Part shown: positions 10,978-22,352 of the stretch, in pieces
Position numbering within the stretch: the first letter of the stretch is position 1
How the letters are laid out: each line of letters starts with the position of its first letter
NCBI GenBank assembly: GCA_029204225.1
Contig: CM055095.1
Coordinates: 49,089,093-49,153,092, forward strand
Origin: Diphasiastrum complanatum
Lineage: Eukaryota; Streptophyta; Lycopodiopsida; Lycopodiales; Lycopodiaceae
Direction of reading: 5' to 3'
Length of the DNA stretch: 64,000 nt
Notes under the pieces: model-generated
The model's database searches: none
What the model saw: only the letters and a program-made list of their open reading frames with translations
Told to the model about the DNA's origin: nothing
Program-made: the position numbers and the translations under genes

Positions 10978-11502
10978 CTAACGTTGGAATTCATCTTGAA
11001 CTCTTACCATCCAAATATTCATTTGACCACCTATTGCAAATGACACACGATTATAAACAACACATCCATCAAATTTGTAGAGGTCATTTTGTCTCTTGCC
11101 CTTGCCAATCAAGGTTCCATTCCTTTTGATCAAGCAAGAATCACTAACAAATTTCACTTTAAGCCCTTTGTCAACCATTTGACATACACTTAGAGCATTC
11201 TTAGTAATGGAAGGAATGAACAACACATTTTTTAACCTTTCTTTCCTATTTGTAGATAAGAGAGAAATAGGAATGGCACCAATGCCTTTGAAAACAACTT
11301 TACCACCATTGGCCATTTTGATGACCTTCTCCTCTCCTTCATAAAGCACCAAAGAAGTTAAGTACTCTTTGTGAGATGTCATATGAAACCTTGCTCCACT
11401 ATCCATCCACCTTGGATCAATATCTCCATCATCGATTAGCAAACAAGCAGACATCAACCTCACTTGATGAAGTGCATTTGCGAACTTCTTTGAGAAGTTC
11501 AT
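10978..11502 (-). pseudogene. Copia protease/pre-integrase fragment
   Basis: The frame contains an aspartic-protease start (WMDSGARFHMTS, with the catalytic DSG kept) followed by the usual downstream block ending in LKNVLFIPSITKNALSVCQMVD and GKRQNDLYKFDG. It stops before the LWHxRLGH pre-integrase motif. No zinc knuckle precedes the protease, so the middle of gag has been deleted. Together with the gag N-terminus at 11506-11697 this is an internally deleted copia copy in minus orientation. Confidence 0.82.
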
Positions 11503-11505
11503 TTC

Positions 11506-11697
11506 TCACGTCACATGAAGAGCTTTCTTTGCCCTCCTATCATACCTCATTTTTTCTTGAGGTGCTTGAGGTCTCTTCTCCACACCTACAACAATATCCA
11601 TCAGATCATTCATCTCAAATAAGGACTCCACCCTCACCTTCCAAGTTGAATAATTGTTATCATTGCCTTCCAACATGAAACCTCCACTTGTAGCCAT
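11506..11697 (-). pseudogene. Copia gag N-terminal fragment
   Basis: A start codon at 11697 opens MATSGGFMLEGNDNNYSTWK, the typical start of copia gag (compare SNYSIWKMRM at the 56436 gag), then VRVESLFEMNDLMDIVVG and a stretch ending at a stop a few bases before the protease fragment. Most of gag is missing between the two pieces. Confidence 0.8.
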
Positions 11698-13573
11698 GTT
11701 GCAATGATTGATGAATCTTACTCAACCTATTTCAAAGCACTTAGCATTCTTTTGAGACTCAACAAATGAAATGAAGAAGAAATCACAAAGATTTGGAACT
11801 AAACAAGTGTCTTTCTCTCTCACACCTAGTCAAACTAGCACATAGATTTGATGAAACTTGATCAATTCTTGATCGTACCACAATAGAATGAATCTTTGAA
11901 TAAAAAAGAACTTGAAACACACTCTTGAAAAGATCAAAAACCTTTGTCACAAGAGATCCTATTCAATCTTTGAGAATCCACAAAAACACATACTATTGAA
12001 TGAATCAAAATCTATATGCAATACTAGCAAACTTGAAATAGATTCTATAAGAATGCATCCTCCACTACCATGTGCAATTTTAATCTCCAAGATCCAGCAA
12101 ATAGAAACAAAAATTGGCCTACTTGAAGTGATTTGACCTATAATGAGCTTAGGATAAGAAAGATTCACTTTCTACACTTGAAAATGCTTGATTTGATCAA
12201 GGCACCATTCAAACTATCACAATTTATGGCACATTCGAATATTCCACTATATTTTGCACTACCACCAACTTGTGTGGAATCAAGAATATGCATTCTACAC
12301 ATAGAATAGCCAATATCAAGAGAGAAAGGCTAGAGATAGACATAGAATAGAAAAAGAAGGGTTCTCCACACCAAAAGATAACTTCATCATCATTTTATCC
12401 ATGATGGTATAGACATTTATAACGGGGATAATGTCACTTGGCCCCTTGCCAAATATTGCCGGAACTTTGGTAGTTTCCAACTACTTACCAAAAACCTAGA
12501 AATACTTGACTAGTTTAAATGTATCTCAACTAACCAATAGTAATAGGTCCAAATCCGACCTTATTTACTTATGTACTTGATAAAAATAGTAAGTAAACTA
12601 TTTTTAGGCCTTATTCACATTAAAATTAAGTCTCTAAGTTGAAATTTCACTTTGGCCTCCAAATTGCCAAATTAGACCAACTTAACTAGTTAACATTTTT
12701 CACAAGGGCCACACTCAATACCTTCCGCCCGGTCACCCTCTATGTGATGGGCTTGTTGGTCAATGTCCCACGCCATGAAGGTACATCATATGTTTGGGCC
12801 AATTGTCATAATTTTAACATTTACTCTCTCTGTTCTAACAATAATCTTGATTAAACGTGTGTGCTTGTTTCTTAATCTTGAGGGCAAGTAATCGGCTTCA
12901 CTAAGTGGACTAAAGTCTCATCACTGGCATAAATCATGTTTTTGGATGTTGCCTAGACCTCGTGAATGTTAGAATTTATAACATGTCTTGTTTCAGTAGA
13001 CATCAATGACCACATTTTTTTTGTGTATGCAGTTTGTGCTTCCCTTGGTGATGAGAAGTTTTTTGACAAAAGAGCTCAAGATTGCAATCTACAAAATCAG
13101 TGGTTTAGTGAGGTATGATCGATGCAAATGAAATCATTTTTTAGAGAGATAATTAAGATGATCTAACTAATGTATAAGTTGTTGTTGTTTAATTTTCTTA
13201 TAAAAATACATTTCATCCAAGGAGATACCGCATTGAGATAGCAAGAACAATGTGTTTGATTGAGAAGCACTTTTCCACATCCATTCTCACCATTCAAATG
13301 CATCTCATTGTGCATTTGGTAGATGAGGTGGCCATCGTAGGTACATCATCTACTTTTATCAATTGCTAATTCATAGTCCATCCTAGACTATTGGTATCCG
13401 ACATTCTCTCATTGATCCATATTATCAATATAGGAATTGTCCATAGATGATGGATGTTTTTTTTGGAATGATTTATGAAAACATTGAAAGGCTTCATAAG
13501 ACAAAGAGCAAGGCCTGAAGGTAGCATGGTAGAATAGTGGCTAGTGCAAGAATCCATGGTTTATATCACATAG
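11698..13573. other. Noncoding, possible leader and LTR of the gag fragment
   Basis: No gene recognised. The part nearest 11700 should be the leader and perhaps the LTR of the minus-strand copia piece, but I could not find a primer-binding site. Around 12720-12900 the composition is slightly less AT-rich, without a recognisable feature. Confidence 0.35.
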
Positions 13574-14350
13574 TGTTGGATTTCAATGCTCAAGATAAAA
13601 TCCACTAAGTAATGAGCATCCTGGAAAACTTAGTTGAAGTAGACTCCATCGACTTCGAAGTCATCGACTTTCAACTTCTCCTTGTATATATTCCACCATC
13701 AACTCCATTAACTTGACATTGACTCCATCAACTTCATCAGCTCACACTCACTCAACTACATCTTATCCATCAACCGACTTAGTCGACTTGCCCAACTTAC
13801 CCGACTTCATCGACTTTTCATCAACTACCAACTAACTCGACTTATCGACTTCCTCACCGTGAGAGAAAAGTCGATCCATGAATTGTTAGAAGGCTTCAAG
13901 TACATCACTGACAATCCACCTAACTTGTATAGATATTGACAGTTGGACAGGATGACCATCTAATGCATAACAACCGCAATAAATTAAGTAGATAGATTTT
14001 ATGCTTCCCAATGCACTGAGCACTGACATGCAATCATCAATGTATAGCGTCAACAGATCTAACATGCTCAGTGGGTTGTATTCCAGCTAGGTAACTAAGT
14101 TGCTAAGTAATTTGGAAGAGAGATCAACGACCATCAATTGAAGCAATTTTTGCACTTATTGTCTCGGTGTTTCACGCTCTTGTACTCATCTTTTTCTCTT
14201 CAATCAGAGTGCAAATTTTTGTCTCACTACTACTTTGTTCTATTGTACATTGCTACTATTTTATTCATCTTGTTTTGTTGGTAACTGTTGCACTTCTGAT
14301 CCTACACCATCCGTCGTTATGAACTTCCACTACTATGCTACCATTATCGA
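13574..14350 (+). repeat. LTR-like segment with degenerate primer site
   Basis: It begins TGTTGGATTTCAATG at 13574. Its right half (TTGTACTCATC, ATCAGAGTGCAA, TTTTTGTCTCACTACT, about 14180-14240) matches the corresponding part of the 1.07-kb Copia-C LTR on the other strand (near 59800-59840), which supports an LTR identity. It is followed by CGATATCAGAGC (14353-14364), a 10/12 match to the copia primer-binding site. No coding region follows before the next LTR at 14742. Positions 13640-13870 are filled with degenerate TCGACTT/TCAACTT repeats. Confidence 0.55.
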
Positions 14351-14741
14351 TTCGATATCAGAGCATCTGTTTCTATCACAGCTCCTTTGATCAGATATCA
14401 GTCCATCAGCTCATTTATGATCACCTCCCACCGATGTTTGACACATAGTTCCTTGCTGATAGTGATCCTTTGATTCCTCATCTTTTGGATAGTAAGGATG
14501 ATGAACGTATTGTGGGGGAGGTTCTATAGGGAAAAAAAGTGATTAAGAGAATGAGTGAGTCCTTCAGAGAGAAGGTGAATAAGTTTTTCATTCTTAATAG
14601 TGTATAAATGCAAAAGTGGATTCGAGATATGAGGAGGCCAAGGCTCGTAGAACAACCACTTGAACCACTTTCAAGAGAGGGCCTATAAGACAACCATACC
14701 CACATGACCTGGCTCTTCTACCCAAGGACATGATACTTGAT

Positions 14742-15975
14742 TGTGCTGGATTATTCTCCTTTCTATTAATCGACTGATTGATTTTTAATCTTCATCCAAT
14801 TGTTTATCCAGTTCTGTGGATTCTCCTGTGTTTTACACAGTCTATAGAATTACAAATGTTTTTACACAGTCTGCATGGAGTTTGACAACAATGTCAAAAA
14901 ATTTCTCTCACTACAAAACCCGACACTATCGTCTTTTTGTTACAGTCAATTTTCTCTTAAAGCGACACTGTCAAAAATTTCAAGTAAAAATACAATGTTG
15001 CATTTTTTGCATTTTTCGCCTATCAAGAATTTTGAGTAAAAATACAGTCTCGTGTTTTTCACATTTTTTGCCTATCAGGAATTGCAAGCAAAATGCAATG
15101 TCGTATTTTTCGCATTTTTCAAAGTGCCTCAAATGTTAAGGAAATGACTTTGGCAAAGTGTGGGGCTACTCCAATATTCAGAAAATGAGATTTTGCGACA
15201 CTGTCGCATTTCTCACAAAAGTCGTATTTTATGCATGTGGTAGTTTACGTTCATTTCTACAGAGTGACAGTTACGTTCATTTGTGCAGACAGACTGTTTA
15301 CGGCCAAATGTCACCGCCTATCAACAAGCAACTTCTGAGAAGAAGTGGATGAACACCAATAGCCTCCAGCCAACTGGCAGCCGCATTTGACGACCTAATT
15401 GCTTAGTGTAAATAGCTATTCATATTTCAATATCTAATTATGAGATCAAGTATTGAATAGTTAGCTTTCTCTCAAGCCTGCAAGCTTGAACACTCTTGAG
15501 CATTCTAGCTCAGTTCTTTAGAGTTGATTAGAGATTGCTATTGCGCTTACTGCTTATCAGTAGTTGCGCTTAATTCAGACTTTTATTTAGTTGTTCAGAA
15601 ATAGCTTAGAGTACGCGGCTTTGATCCAAAAATTTGTTGTATTCATTTTTTTCTGTTTCATTTCATACAAAATCAATACTATCTTTTATTGCATTCATGT
15701 TTGTCTCAAAATGTATGCGTTTATGTAATTCTTTGCGACAGATTATTTGTCTGATAATTCAATGCTTAAATGTTTGGCTACGTAATTACTGTAGTACCAA
15801 TGATTTCAAAGTTAGTTACTATAAGATAGAACATGATTTCTATCACTATTGTTTTGTTCGAAATTGATAGGCGTAGTCATGCATGAAGAAAGAGGAAGAC
15901 AGATTATTCTGTTGTGCACAATAATTTTTCTTTCTTGTCGTTCAAACTATTTTTATTCGAATCTTATTCGACCTA
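14742..15975 (+). repeat. Solo-like LTR, relative of the LTR at 37886
   Basis: It starts TGTGCTGGATTATTCTCC, parallel to TGTTGGATTATTCTCC at 37886. It shares the same order of blocks: TTTTACACAGTCT, TGTCGTATTTTTCGC (15099-15113), CCTCAAATGTTAAGGAAATG, GAACACTCxTGAGCATTCTAGCTC, AGATTGCTATTGCGCT and ATTGATAGGCxTAGTCATGCAT. The right end is placed by alignment at about 15970-15980 and is not exact. No intact primer site follows and no element body flanks it in the right order, so it is a solo LTR or the remains of a deleted element. Confidence 0.8.
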
Positions 15976-16289
15976 TCTTATATACACCTCTTTCCAATAG
16001 ATTGGCTACATGATGCCCTTAGCCAACCCACGAGGAAGTAACAAAGAGAGCATATTTTCATGTAATCTATGTAAATCATTCACATATTTAACTGTGTTTA
16101 TGTATTTTCTTGATATCATGCAATGTATAGGGTCATATAGCTTGGAACATGAAGTCATCAATCAATATTTTTCATACGTAGCACATTGACAAAAATATAA
16201 ACACCTATGATTGTGGAGTCATGGCCATTTTTACCCAAGAGAGTCAAGCAAGTAATCTAATTGAAGCTCTAATATCTTACTGTATGTAC
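15976..16289. other. AT-rich spacer, nothing recognised
   Basis: About 300 bases between the LTR and the RNase H fragment. No supported feature. Confidence 0.4.
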
Positions 16290-16894
16290 TTGACCAAATT
16301 TGGCCTTTCCTGTTTATGCTTTAGCACAATTCTCTAACAATCCAGGAAGGTATCATTGGGAGCTAGCAAAGAGAGTCTTGCGGTATCTCATAGTGACCAT
16401 AGATTTTGGCATTGTTTATTCAAATCCAGATGAATTCACTCTCAAAGCATACAGTGACGCTACTTGGGCAAGTTCAAAAGATGACAGTAAATTAGTCATT
16501 GACAGATGCTTCATTATGTGTGGAGGGCCAGTAAGCTGGGTTTGCAAGAAGCAAACACTTGTGGTACAACCTTCATGCAAAGTTGAGTATAGCTTCAAAG
16601 AATGTCAACGAAGTTGTGTGGCTAAGGCATTTACTAAATGAACTTTGGAAAAAGCAAAAAGAGCCTACTATCATGTATGTGGACAATACAAGCGCATCCA
16701 TGACTCAAGATCCGGTCTTCCATTTTAGGACTAAGCATATACCACTTATATATCATCAAAGCAGAGATCTTGTGCAGAAAAAGGACATTCAAATTGAGTA
16801 TGTGAAACCCACAAAGATGACAACTGATGTTCTCACAAAAGCCCTTGGAAAGCAATTGTTTGAAAAGCATATAAAGAATATGGTGATTAGCTGA
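16290..16894 (+). pseudogene. Copia RNase H fragment
   Basis: Two overlapping frames cover the end of a copia polyprotein. The first has HWELAKRVLRYL, TIDFGIVYS, KAYSDATWA and PVSWVCKKQTLV. The second has EVVWLRHLLNEL, MYVDNTSA, FRTKHIPLIYH and DVLTKALGKQLFEKH. A frameshift near 16600 separates them. The RT part upstream is absent. It ends at a stop 22 bases before a polypurine-like tract and an LTR start. Confidence 0.85.
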
Positions 16895-16918
16895 AGAAAT
16901 CTTCAGTTCAAGAGGGAA

Positions 16919-17283
16919 TGTTAAAAATTAAACTTCACTTTGTTCATCCATGAATGCTTTCATGTGGCGTAGTCTATTCCCATAGAAAGAGACAGCTGCA
17001 AGTACAGTCTGTTTTGCACGGAAGATGATAGCGCAACTAACTAGTATTTAGCATAAACATTAGTTTACAAGAATGACTACAAGAAAGTGTTTTACATAGT
17101 ATAAATGTTCCTTTGAGGAGCACAGACGAGTGAGAGAGATATAAAAGTAAAAATTATAGGAATTGCACGTTGATATGTGAATGTTATGTACTTTCTTCCT
17201 AGAACATTTTGAATAATAGATCATTCTTGTCAGGTTTCTGCTGTGTGTGTAAAGAATGTATTGCTTTCCTGATGAGTAAATGA
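16919..17283 (+). repeat. 3' LTR start of the RNase H fragment
   Basis: CAAGAGGGAA just before 16919 looks like a polypurine tract, and TGTTAAAAATTAAAC at 16919 looks like a copia LTR start. The right end (near GTAAATGACA, about 17282) is a guess. No second copy of this LTR is in the window. Confidence 0.5.
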
Positions 17284-17715
17284 CATTGTTCTTGAAATCT
17301 GACTTGAATTGACAAGTTCACGGGCTGGAAAAACTGAACGCGTAAACTTTGTCGAATTTTTCACATTTTTTACATTTTCTCGTAGAGGTAGAATGTGCAG
17401 GTGTGTATAGATTCATTGAATTTCACAATTTTGCAATTTTTGCATTTTTTGAAAAATTGCGACAGGCGTAGGTTGAAGCACGCTTCCGAATCCTTGGTGC
17501 TGCTAGTTGTAGGTGAAGCCCAAGAGGTGGTGCCCGCGCTCCCGACACACACTCACACACAATCATCAGAGCGCTGCAAACTAGCTATAAGGACATAGGT
17601 TGTCAAATGGCAACTAACCTGCAACAAAAGGTTGTAAAAAAAGAAGAAAGAGATAGCCTAGAGGCCAAGCTCATATTTAACAAAAAATGAATGTAGCTCA
17701 AGGCCGCTTGTGGTA
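17284..17715. other. Spacer with TTTTTCACATTTTTT tracts
   Basis: Contains GTCGAATTTTTCACATTTTTT (about 17350-17370), resembling the TGTCGCATTTTTCGC motif of nearby LTRs, and a short CA-rich tract near 17545. No gene. Confidence 0.35.
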
Positions 17716-17868
17716 TGTAACTACTACAAGAAGAAAGGACACTTGGAGAAGGATTGTTGGAAAAATCCCAACAACTTTTGCATCCATTGCAAGAAGAAGG
17801 GACACTCAACATTTGATTGCTGGCACAATCCCAAGAGCAAGAACAAAGACAAGGCCCATACTGCATAA
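17716..17868 (+). pseudogene. Copia gag double zinc-knuckle fragment
   Basis: In the frame starting TGT at 17716 two CCHC knuckles are visible. The first (CNYYKKKGHLEKDC) has Tyr in place of the second Cys. The second (CIHCKKKGHSTFDC) is complete. HNPKSKNKDKAHTA and a stop follow. The pair closely parallels the double knuckle of the gag at 44119-44240 (CMRCRRDGHTVDTC, CIHCHKKGHRAVDC). Nothing else of this element is recognisable around it. Confidence 0.78.
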
Positions 17869-19612
17869 TCTTTCGATCAAGAAAAAGAGCTAGAGCAAGC
17901 TATGGCAATGAGAGATGTGCCTAATGCACACTCAAATCTGAAGATTGTCATAGGCTTTGTCTTCCCAAATTCAATTTGCATGTTCCATATCTCTCTGAAA
18001 TTCATTGTGGTTTATGGTGAATTGTGCTAGGAAATCAATTTTGGTGTCTTTTTTGGAGGTTTAGCATGTGTAGCTCAAAACTAGTGAAGGATCTGAAATT
18101 TCCAGCTAGTTAATTATCTTTGAAATAGTTGAAATTTAGTTTGCATGTTGGATCTTCCCATGTAGTTGGATTCTAGGCTCTTTTGTGGCCAAATTTGGCT
18201 TGTTTTCCATGATTTTGGCACAAAATGGAGGGTAGAATTCAAAATCTAGCAAGATCAGATCAATTGATTGGTTGTAACTCTGTATTTTGGATTGCATGTG
18301 GATTTTGAAAATGTTCTTGCCATTAATTTTCAATTGGGCATGGTGAAAAAACCTAAAAAGGGCTAAAAATCATGATTTTTGCTTGTTTTTTCATGGAATT
18401 GGATGGTAGGAGGTTGAAGAACATCAATTGAAGCTATGAAATGATAAATCACAGTCTTTTGAAGCTGTCCTAGAAGTAAGAGCTAGAATTCCAGCAATTG
18501 GGTTTGTAGGAAGTAAAAAAGTGTCAAAAATTGACCAATTTTGGTGAATTTTGGGGGATGGATTTCTCTAAATCCATAAGGGGATCATTCTGGATTTTTT
18601 CCAGCATGATTTGTGTTTCTTTTTACCTTCCCAGCAAGCTATCAGACCTGTAAATGATGGGTAGAGGCTTATGTTTCAATTCCATCAAGTTTGTAGCAAT
18701 TTTGACCTCTAGAAACCAAGAATTCATGGTTCTCAACCCATACTGCTTCATAGGATCTGTATAAAGACTTCATGAAACTCTTAGAGACCATTTAAGACTA
18801 TTTGGATCATCTTTTTTAGGCTTGGTTGAGTGTTTGCATGTTTTTTTTGACAAATTAGTCTTGAAAAACTGCACCCTCCTACAGCTTAATTGGTTGCTCT
18901 AAACTCACATGTGTGAGTCCTAGGTGGCAAGCTGACATGGCGAGTGTCTTGTTCATTGGTCTCCCTCTGTACTGAGCTTTACAGCACCCAATTTGGTGTC
19001 CTGTAGCCAAAGATATGATCGTCTGAAGTTTTGTAATTTTGTAAGCAAAATTGATAAAATTTCCAATTGTTTTGATTGCATGCATGACAGTTTCCTAGTT
19101 TGAGGTACTGTGCTTGCATGGAATGTTTGCATGTGAATTCTCAGAGTGACTCTGACATGCATGAGTAGCTTAGATCTATTTTGAGTGGTCATACGCATGT
19201 ACTCTGACGGTTAGATACAAAACTGAATTTTATAGCTGACAATTTCCATATTTTTTACGTAAAATTTCGTAAAGTAAAAAATTCAATTTAATGTCGCATG
19301 TCCTGCATGCCTGAGAGACATTAACGGAACGAAATTAAGAATCGAACAGTGAATTCAAATTTTCGATTTCGATTGTTTAATAACTGACAGTGATTTTCTA
19401 TGAATTTTTAGAAAACGAGAAATTTTAAAAAAAAAATTAAAGGTGCGAAAACTCAAAATTTTTAGTTTTTTCCAGTTTCTTGTAATATCTATGAAATTGA
19501 CTGAAAATAGTGATTTGACCATGCTGGAGTCAATTTCAGTCAGATTTTTGGTCAACAGTACTTCACTATGAGTTAATCTGATATTAACTAATTCCAAGAT
19601 AGATATATCGAG
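17869..19612. other. Noncoding, probably leader/LTR of the gypsy element
   Basis: About 1.7 kb of AT-rich DNA without a reading frame of note, lying directly upstream of the gypsy gag start codon. It would be expected to hold the 5' LTR and untranslated leader of that element. No TG...CA boundaries or primer site could be fixed. Confidence 0.35.
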
Positions 19613-21811
19613 ATGGCCGAAGAAACTTCAAATCATGCTGCAAATCCAGGTGCGCCATCTTATATGGTGATTTGTCAGCAGTTATTTATGGCACTCAATG
19701 ATATGAATAATCGTAATCAGATGAGAGATCAGCAAATGGAGGTTTTTTTGAATCAGGTCAAATTGATGTCTTCACCCAATCTCGGTTTTCAACCGAAAGT
19801 TTATGCGGGCGAGAAGAAGGAGAAGAAACCTGAGGTCGTCGAGGACTGGTTGGCCAAGTGGAGTAGTTACTTCAATCTGCACAGTGTTCCTATTGAGAAG
19901 AAAATTGAGAGTGTCATGATGTTCTTACGCAGCAAAGCGTCATCGTGGTGGCGAGATTTACCGGTGAAGCCAACTACTTGGAATGCGTTTGCAGAAGTTT
20001 TCAAGAAAGCTTTCGTAATTGCCGATGACGTGGACTACTACCTAAAGTTCGTGAACTGCAAGATGGGTACAAAGAGTTTAGACTCTTATATCCAGGAATT
20101 CATGGACCTATGGAATAGAGTTCCATCATTCGATGCGAAGTTGGCACTTTGGCAGTTTGTCCTAGGTTTGTCAACCGACTATAAGAACAAATGCAGGCGA
20201 AATGTGCTTCAAAGCCTCGAGGATGCATTTTAGATTGCGAAAGCAATGATTCCACAGTGGTGGCATCCAGGAAGTAGTTTGCGCAAATTCCAACACTTTG
20301 AAAACCAAGAAGGTTAAGAAGTGCGGTCTAGACCAAGCAAAATACTTTGACGAATTAGATCAAGTAGCATCGTAACCCAGGAGCCGAAAAGAAAGAGATT
20401 CAAGAAATCTATGCCCCGAAAAAAGGCTAAAAGAGAGAACTTATGTTTTGTCTATAAGAAGCCTGGACATATGATGAAATTTTGTCCAAAAAAAAAGAAA
20501 ATGTCTGCTCAAATGATTAAAATCCCAGGAGGCAATGGTAAGACTTTGGAAATTAACCGGACTGATTGTGAGTTTGAATGTTCTTTTAGTACTAGTTCTT
20601 TTTTGCCTAATGAACTTTTCCATTTAATTGGCACAATTAAAGATCAAGAAGTGAGTATTTTATTGAACAGTGGTTCAACTCATAATTTTATTAATTCTCG
20701 TCTTGTGTAGAAACTCAGCTTGGAAACTAAAGCCAACAATCATAGATATAAAATTTATCTAGCTTCAGGAACAGAGTTGGAGACTTGAAACGTAAAAGTC
20801 CCGAAGCTCCTAGTTTCGATGCAAGAACACATGAAATTAGTTAATTATCATGTTTTAGACCTAGCTCATACTGATTTAATCTTACGTTATGAATGATTAT
20901 TTAGTAAATCGCCTTCTCTGTTAATTGATTTTGAGAAGCATGTTCTCACTTTCAAGGAGGGTGATAAGGTAGTTACATTATTTGGCAGTAATTTTGTACG
21001 TCCGTTGTTGGATCAGATTTCTACAGTTAATGAAATGGAAACATTGGATTATTGTGAGTATGAAGTTTTTTCAATTGATGCTATTCCAGTTGTGGATGTT
21101 CCTGAAATGAATCTAAATGGTTGTGAATTCTCAACCATTCTTAACTCAGTAAATTTAGATCATGAACAAGTAGTGAAAGAACAGATCATAAATGAATTTA
21201 GAGATGTTTTTCCATCTGAATTACCTCATTGTTTATCACCGTCTAGGTCAGTAGACCACATGATTGAGTTAATTCTAGGAAGTCAACCTATCTCTAGACA
21301 ACCTTATAGGTTTTCTCAGAAAGAGGAGACTGAGATTTCAAATCAAATAGAAAACTATCTGAGGATGGGACATTTACAACCTAGTAAATCACCATGGGAT
21401 GCGCCTGTTCTTAAAGCGAAGAAAGATGGAGGTTTCCGGATGTGTGTGGATTACAAGGGCCTTAATAAAGTGACTATAAAGAATAAATATCCATTACCCA
21501 AGATGGATGACCTTGTAGATCGCTTGGGTGGAACATGGTATTTCACCAAGATAGATCTCAGGACAGGGTACCATCAAATAAGAATTAAGTCGGAAGATGT
21601 CCAAAAGATAGGATTTCGTTCTAGATTTGGTCATTATGAATTTCTAGCATTGCCATTTGGATTCACAAATGCTCCAGCAACGTTCCAGCAAATGATAAAT
21701 GATTTATTTCGTCCATATTTGGAGAAGTTTGTGGTTGTATTCTTAGACGACATTCTCGTTTACAGTAAATCCTTGGTGGAACACATAGAACACTTAAATA
21801 TCATCTTTTGA
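19613..21811 (+). pseudogene. Ty3/gypsy gag-protease-RT polyprotein, nonsense-riddled and 3'-truncated
   Basis: From the ATG at 19613 (MAEETSNHAANPG) to 21811 a single frame runs for 733 codons with six premature stops: 20231, 20315, 20348, 20708, 20786 and 20894. I see no frameshift. In order it shows a gag core (VEDWLAKWSSYF, SSWWRDLP), a zinc knuckle with Tyr for the second Cys (CFVYKKPGHMMKFC), a retropepsin site LLNSGSTHNF where the catalytic Asp is Asn, and RT with [50 protein letters not shown] and FLDDILVYS. Homology stops after EHIEHL, so RNase H and integrase are missing. Several stops fall where Trp or Gln is usual. The element encoded a reverse-transcribing retrotransposon and is now dead. 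Confidence 0.9.
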
Positions 21812-21842
21812 TATTATCGAAGCTAGAAAGTACTTCATATCA

Positions 21843-22352
21843 TTGTTTCATCGTTTTCTTCATGATTTTGCTACAACTCATCATAATAGACAAGTGTTCT
21901 TTGAGCCTTACAAGATATTCAAAAGTTTTGTTACATTGCCTTTGCAAATGTTTGAGAACATGGCTTTTTTGCATTACACTAATATTGTCAAGCATGTTGA
22001 AATTCATCTGAAAAATAGATTGGATCGATTATATACAAAACTTTATGAGAAATTTAAGCTCTTTGCTCACTGCCAAATTTGTTGCAAGAAGTGTAGATTA
22101 GTTGAATATCAATCTGCATTTATATTATATTTGATTATTTTGATCCTAGATGAAGTGGATTCCTCAAGCTCCATGCATACTTCACCTCCCTCCTCTTCAC
22201 GAGATCAGAAGATCAAGGACATAGTCATGTTTCTTGAAGAAACTGCCATAAAATATGATAATATTATAGAATTTGACCCAAGTGATAATCGATCTGCATT
22301 TGTAGGAGAGACCGAATGTGCTATGGATGAATCAAATGAAATTCCTTCTTGA
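21843..22352 (+). CDS. Unrecognised open frame after the gypsy truncation point
   Basis: A 170-codon open frame with no ATG at its 5' edge. Internal Met codons at about 21948 and 21960 would give a shorter product. It has a Cys cluster (CQICCKKC), a hydrophobic run (AFILYLIILIL) and a Ser-rich stretch (SSSSMHTSPPSSS) followed by an acidic end. I do not recognise a family. It begins just after the RT homology ends, so it may be the sequence that replaced the gypsy 3' half, an exon of a broken host gene, or a chance frame in AT-rich DNA. Confidence 0.25.
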   Translation: MFHRFLHDFATTHHNRQVFFEPYKIFKSFVTLPLQMFENMAFLHYTNIVKHVEIHLKNRLDRLYTKLYEKFKLFAHCQICCKKCRLVEYQSAFILYLIILILDEVDSSSSMHTSPPSSSRDQKIKDIVMFLEETAIKYDNIIEFDPSDNRSAFVGETECAMDESNEIPS

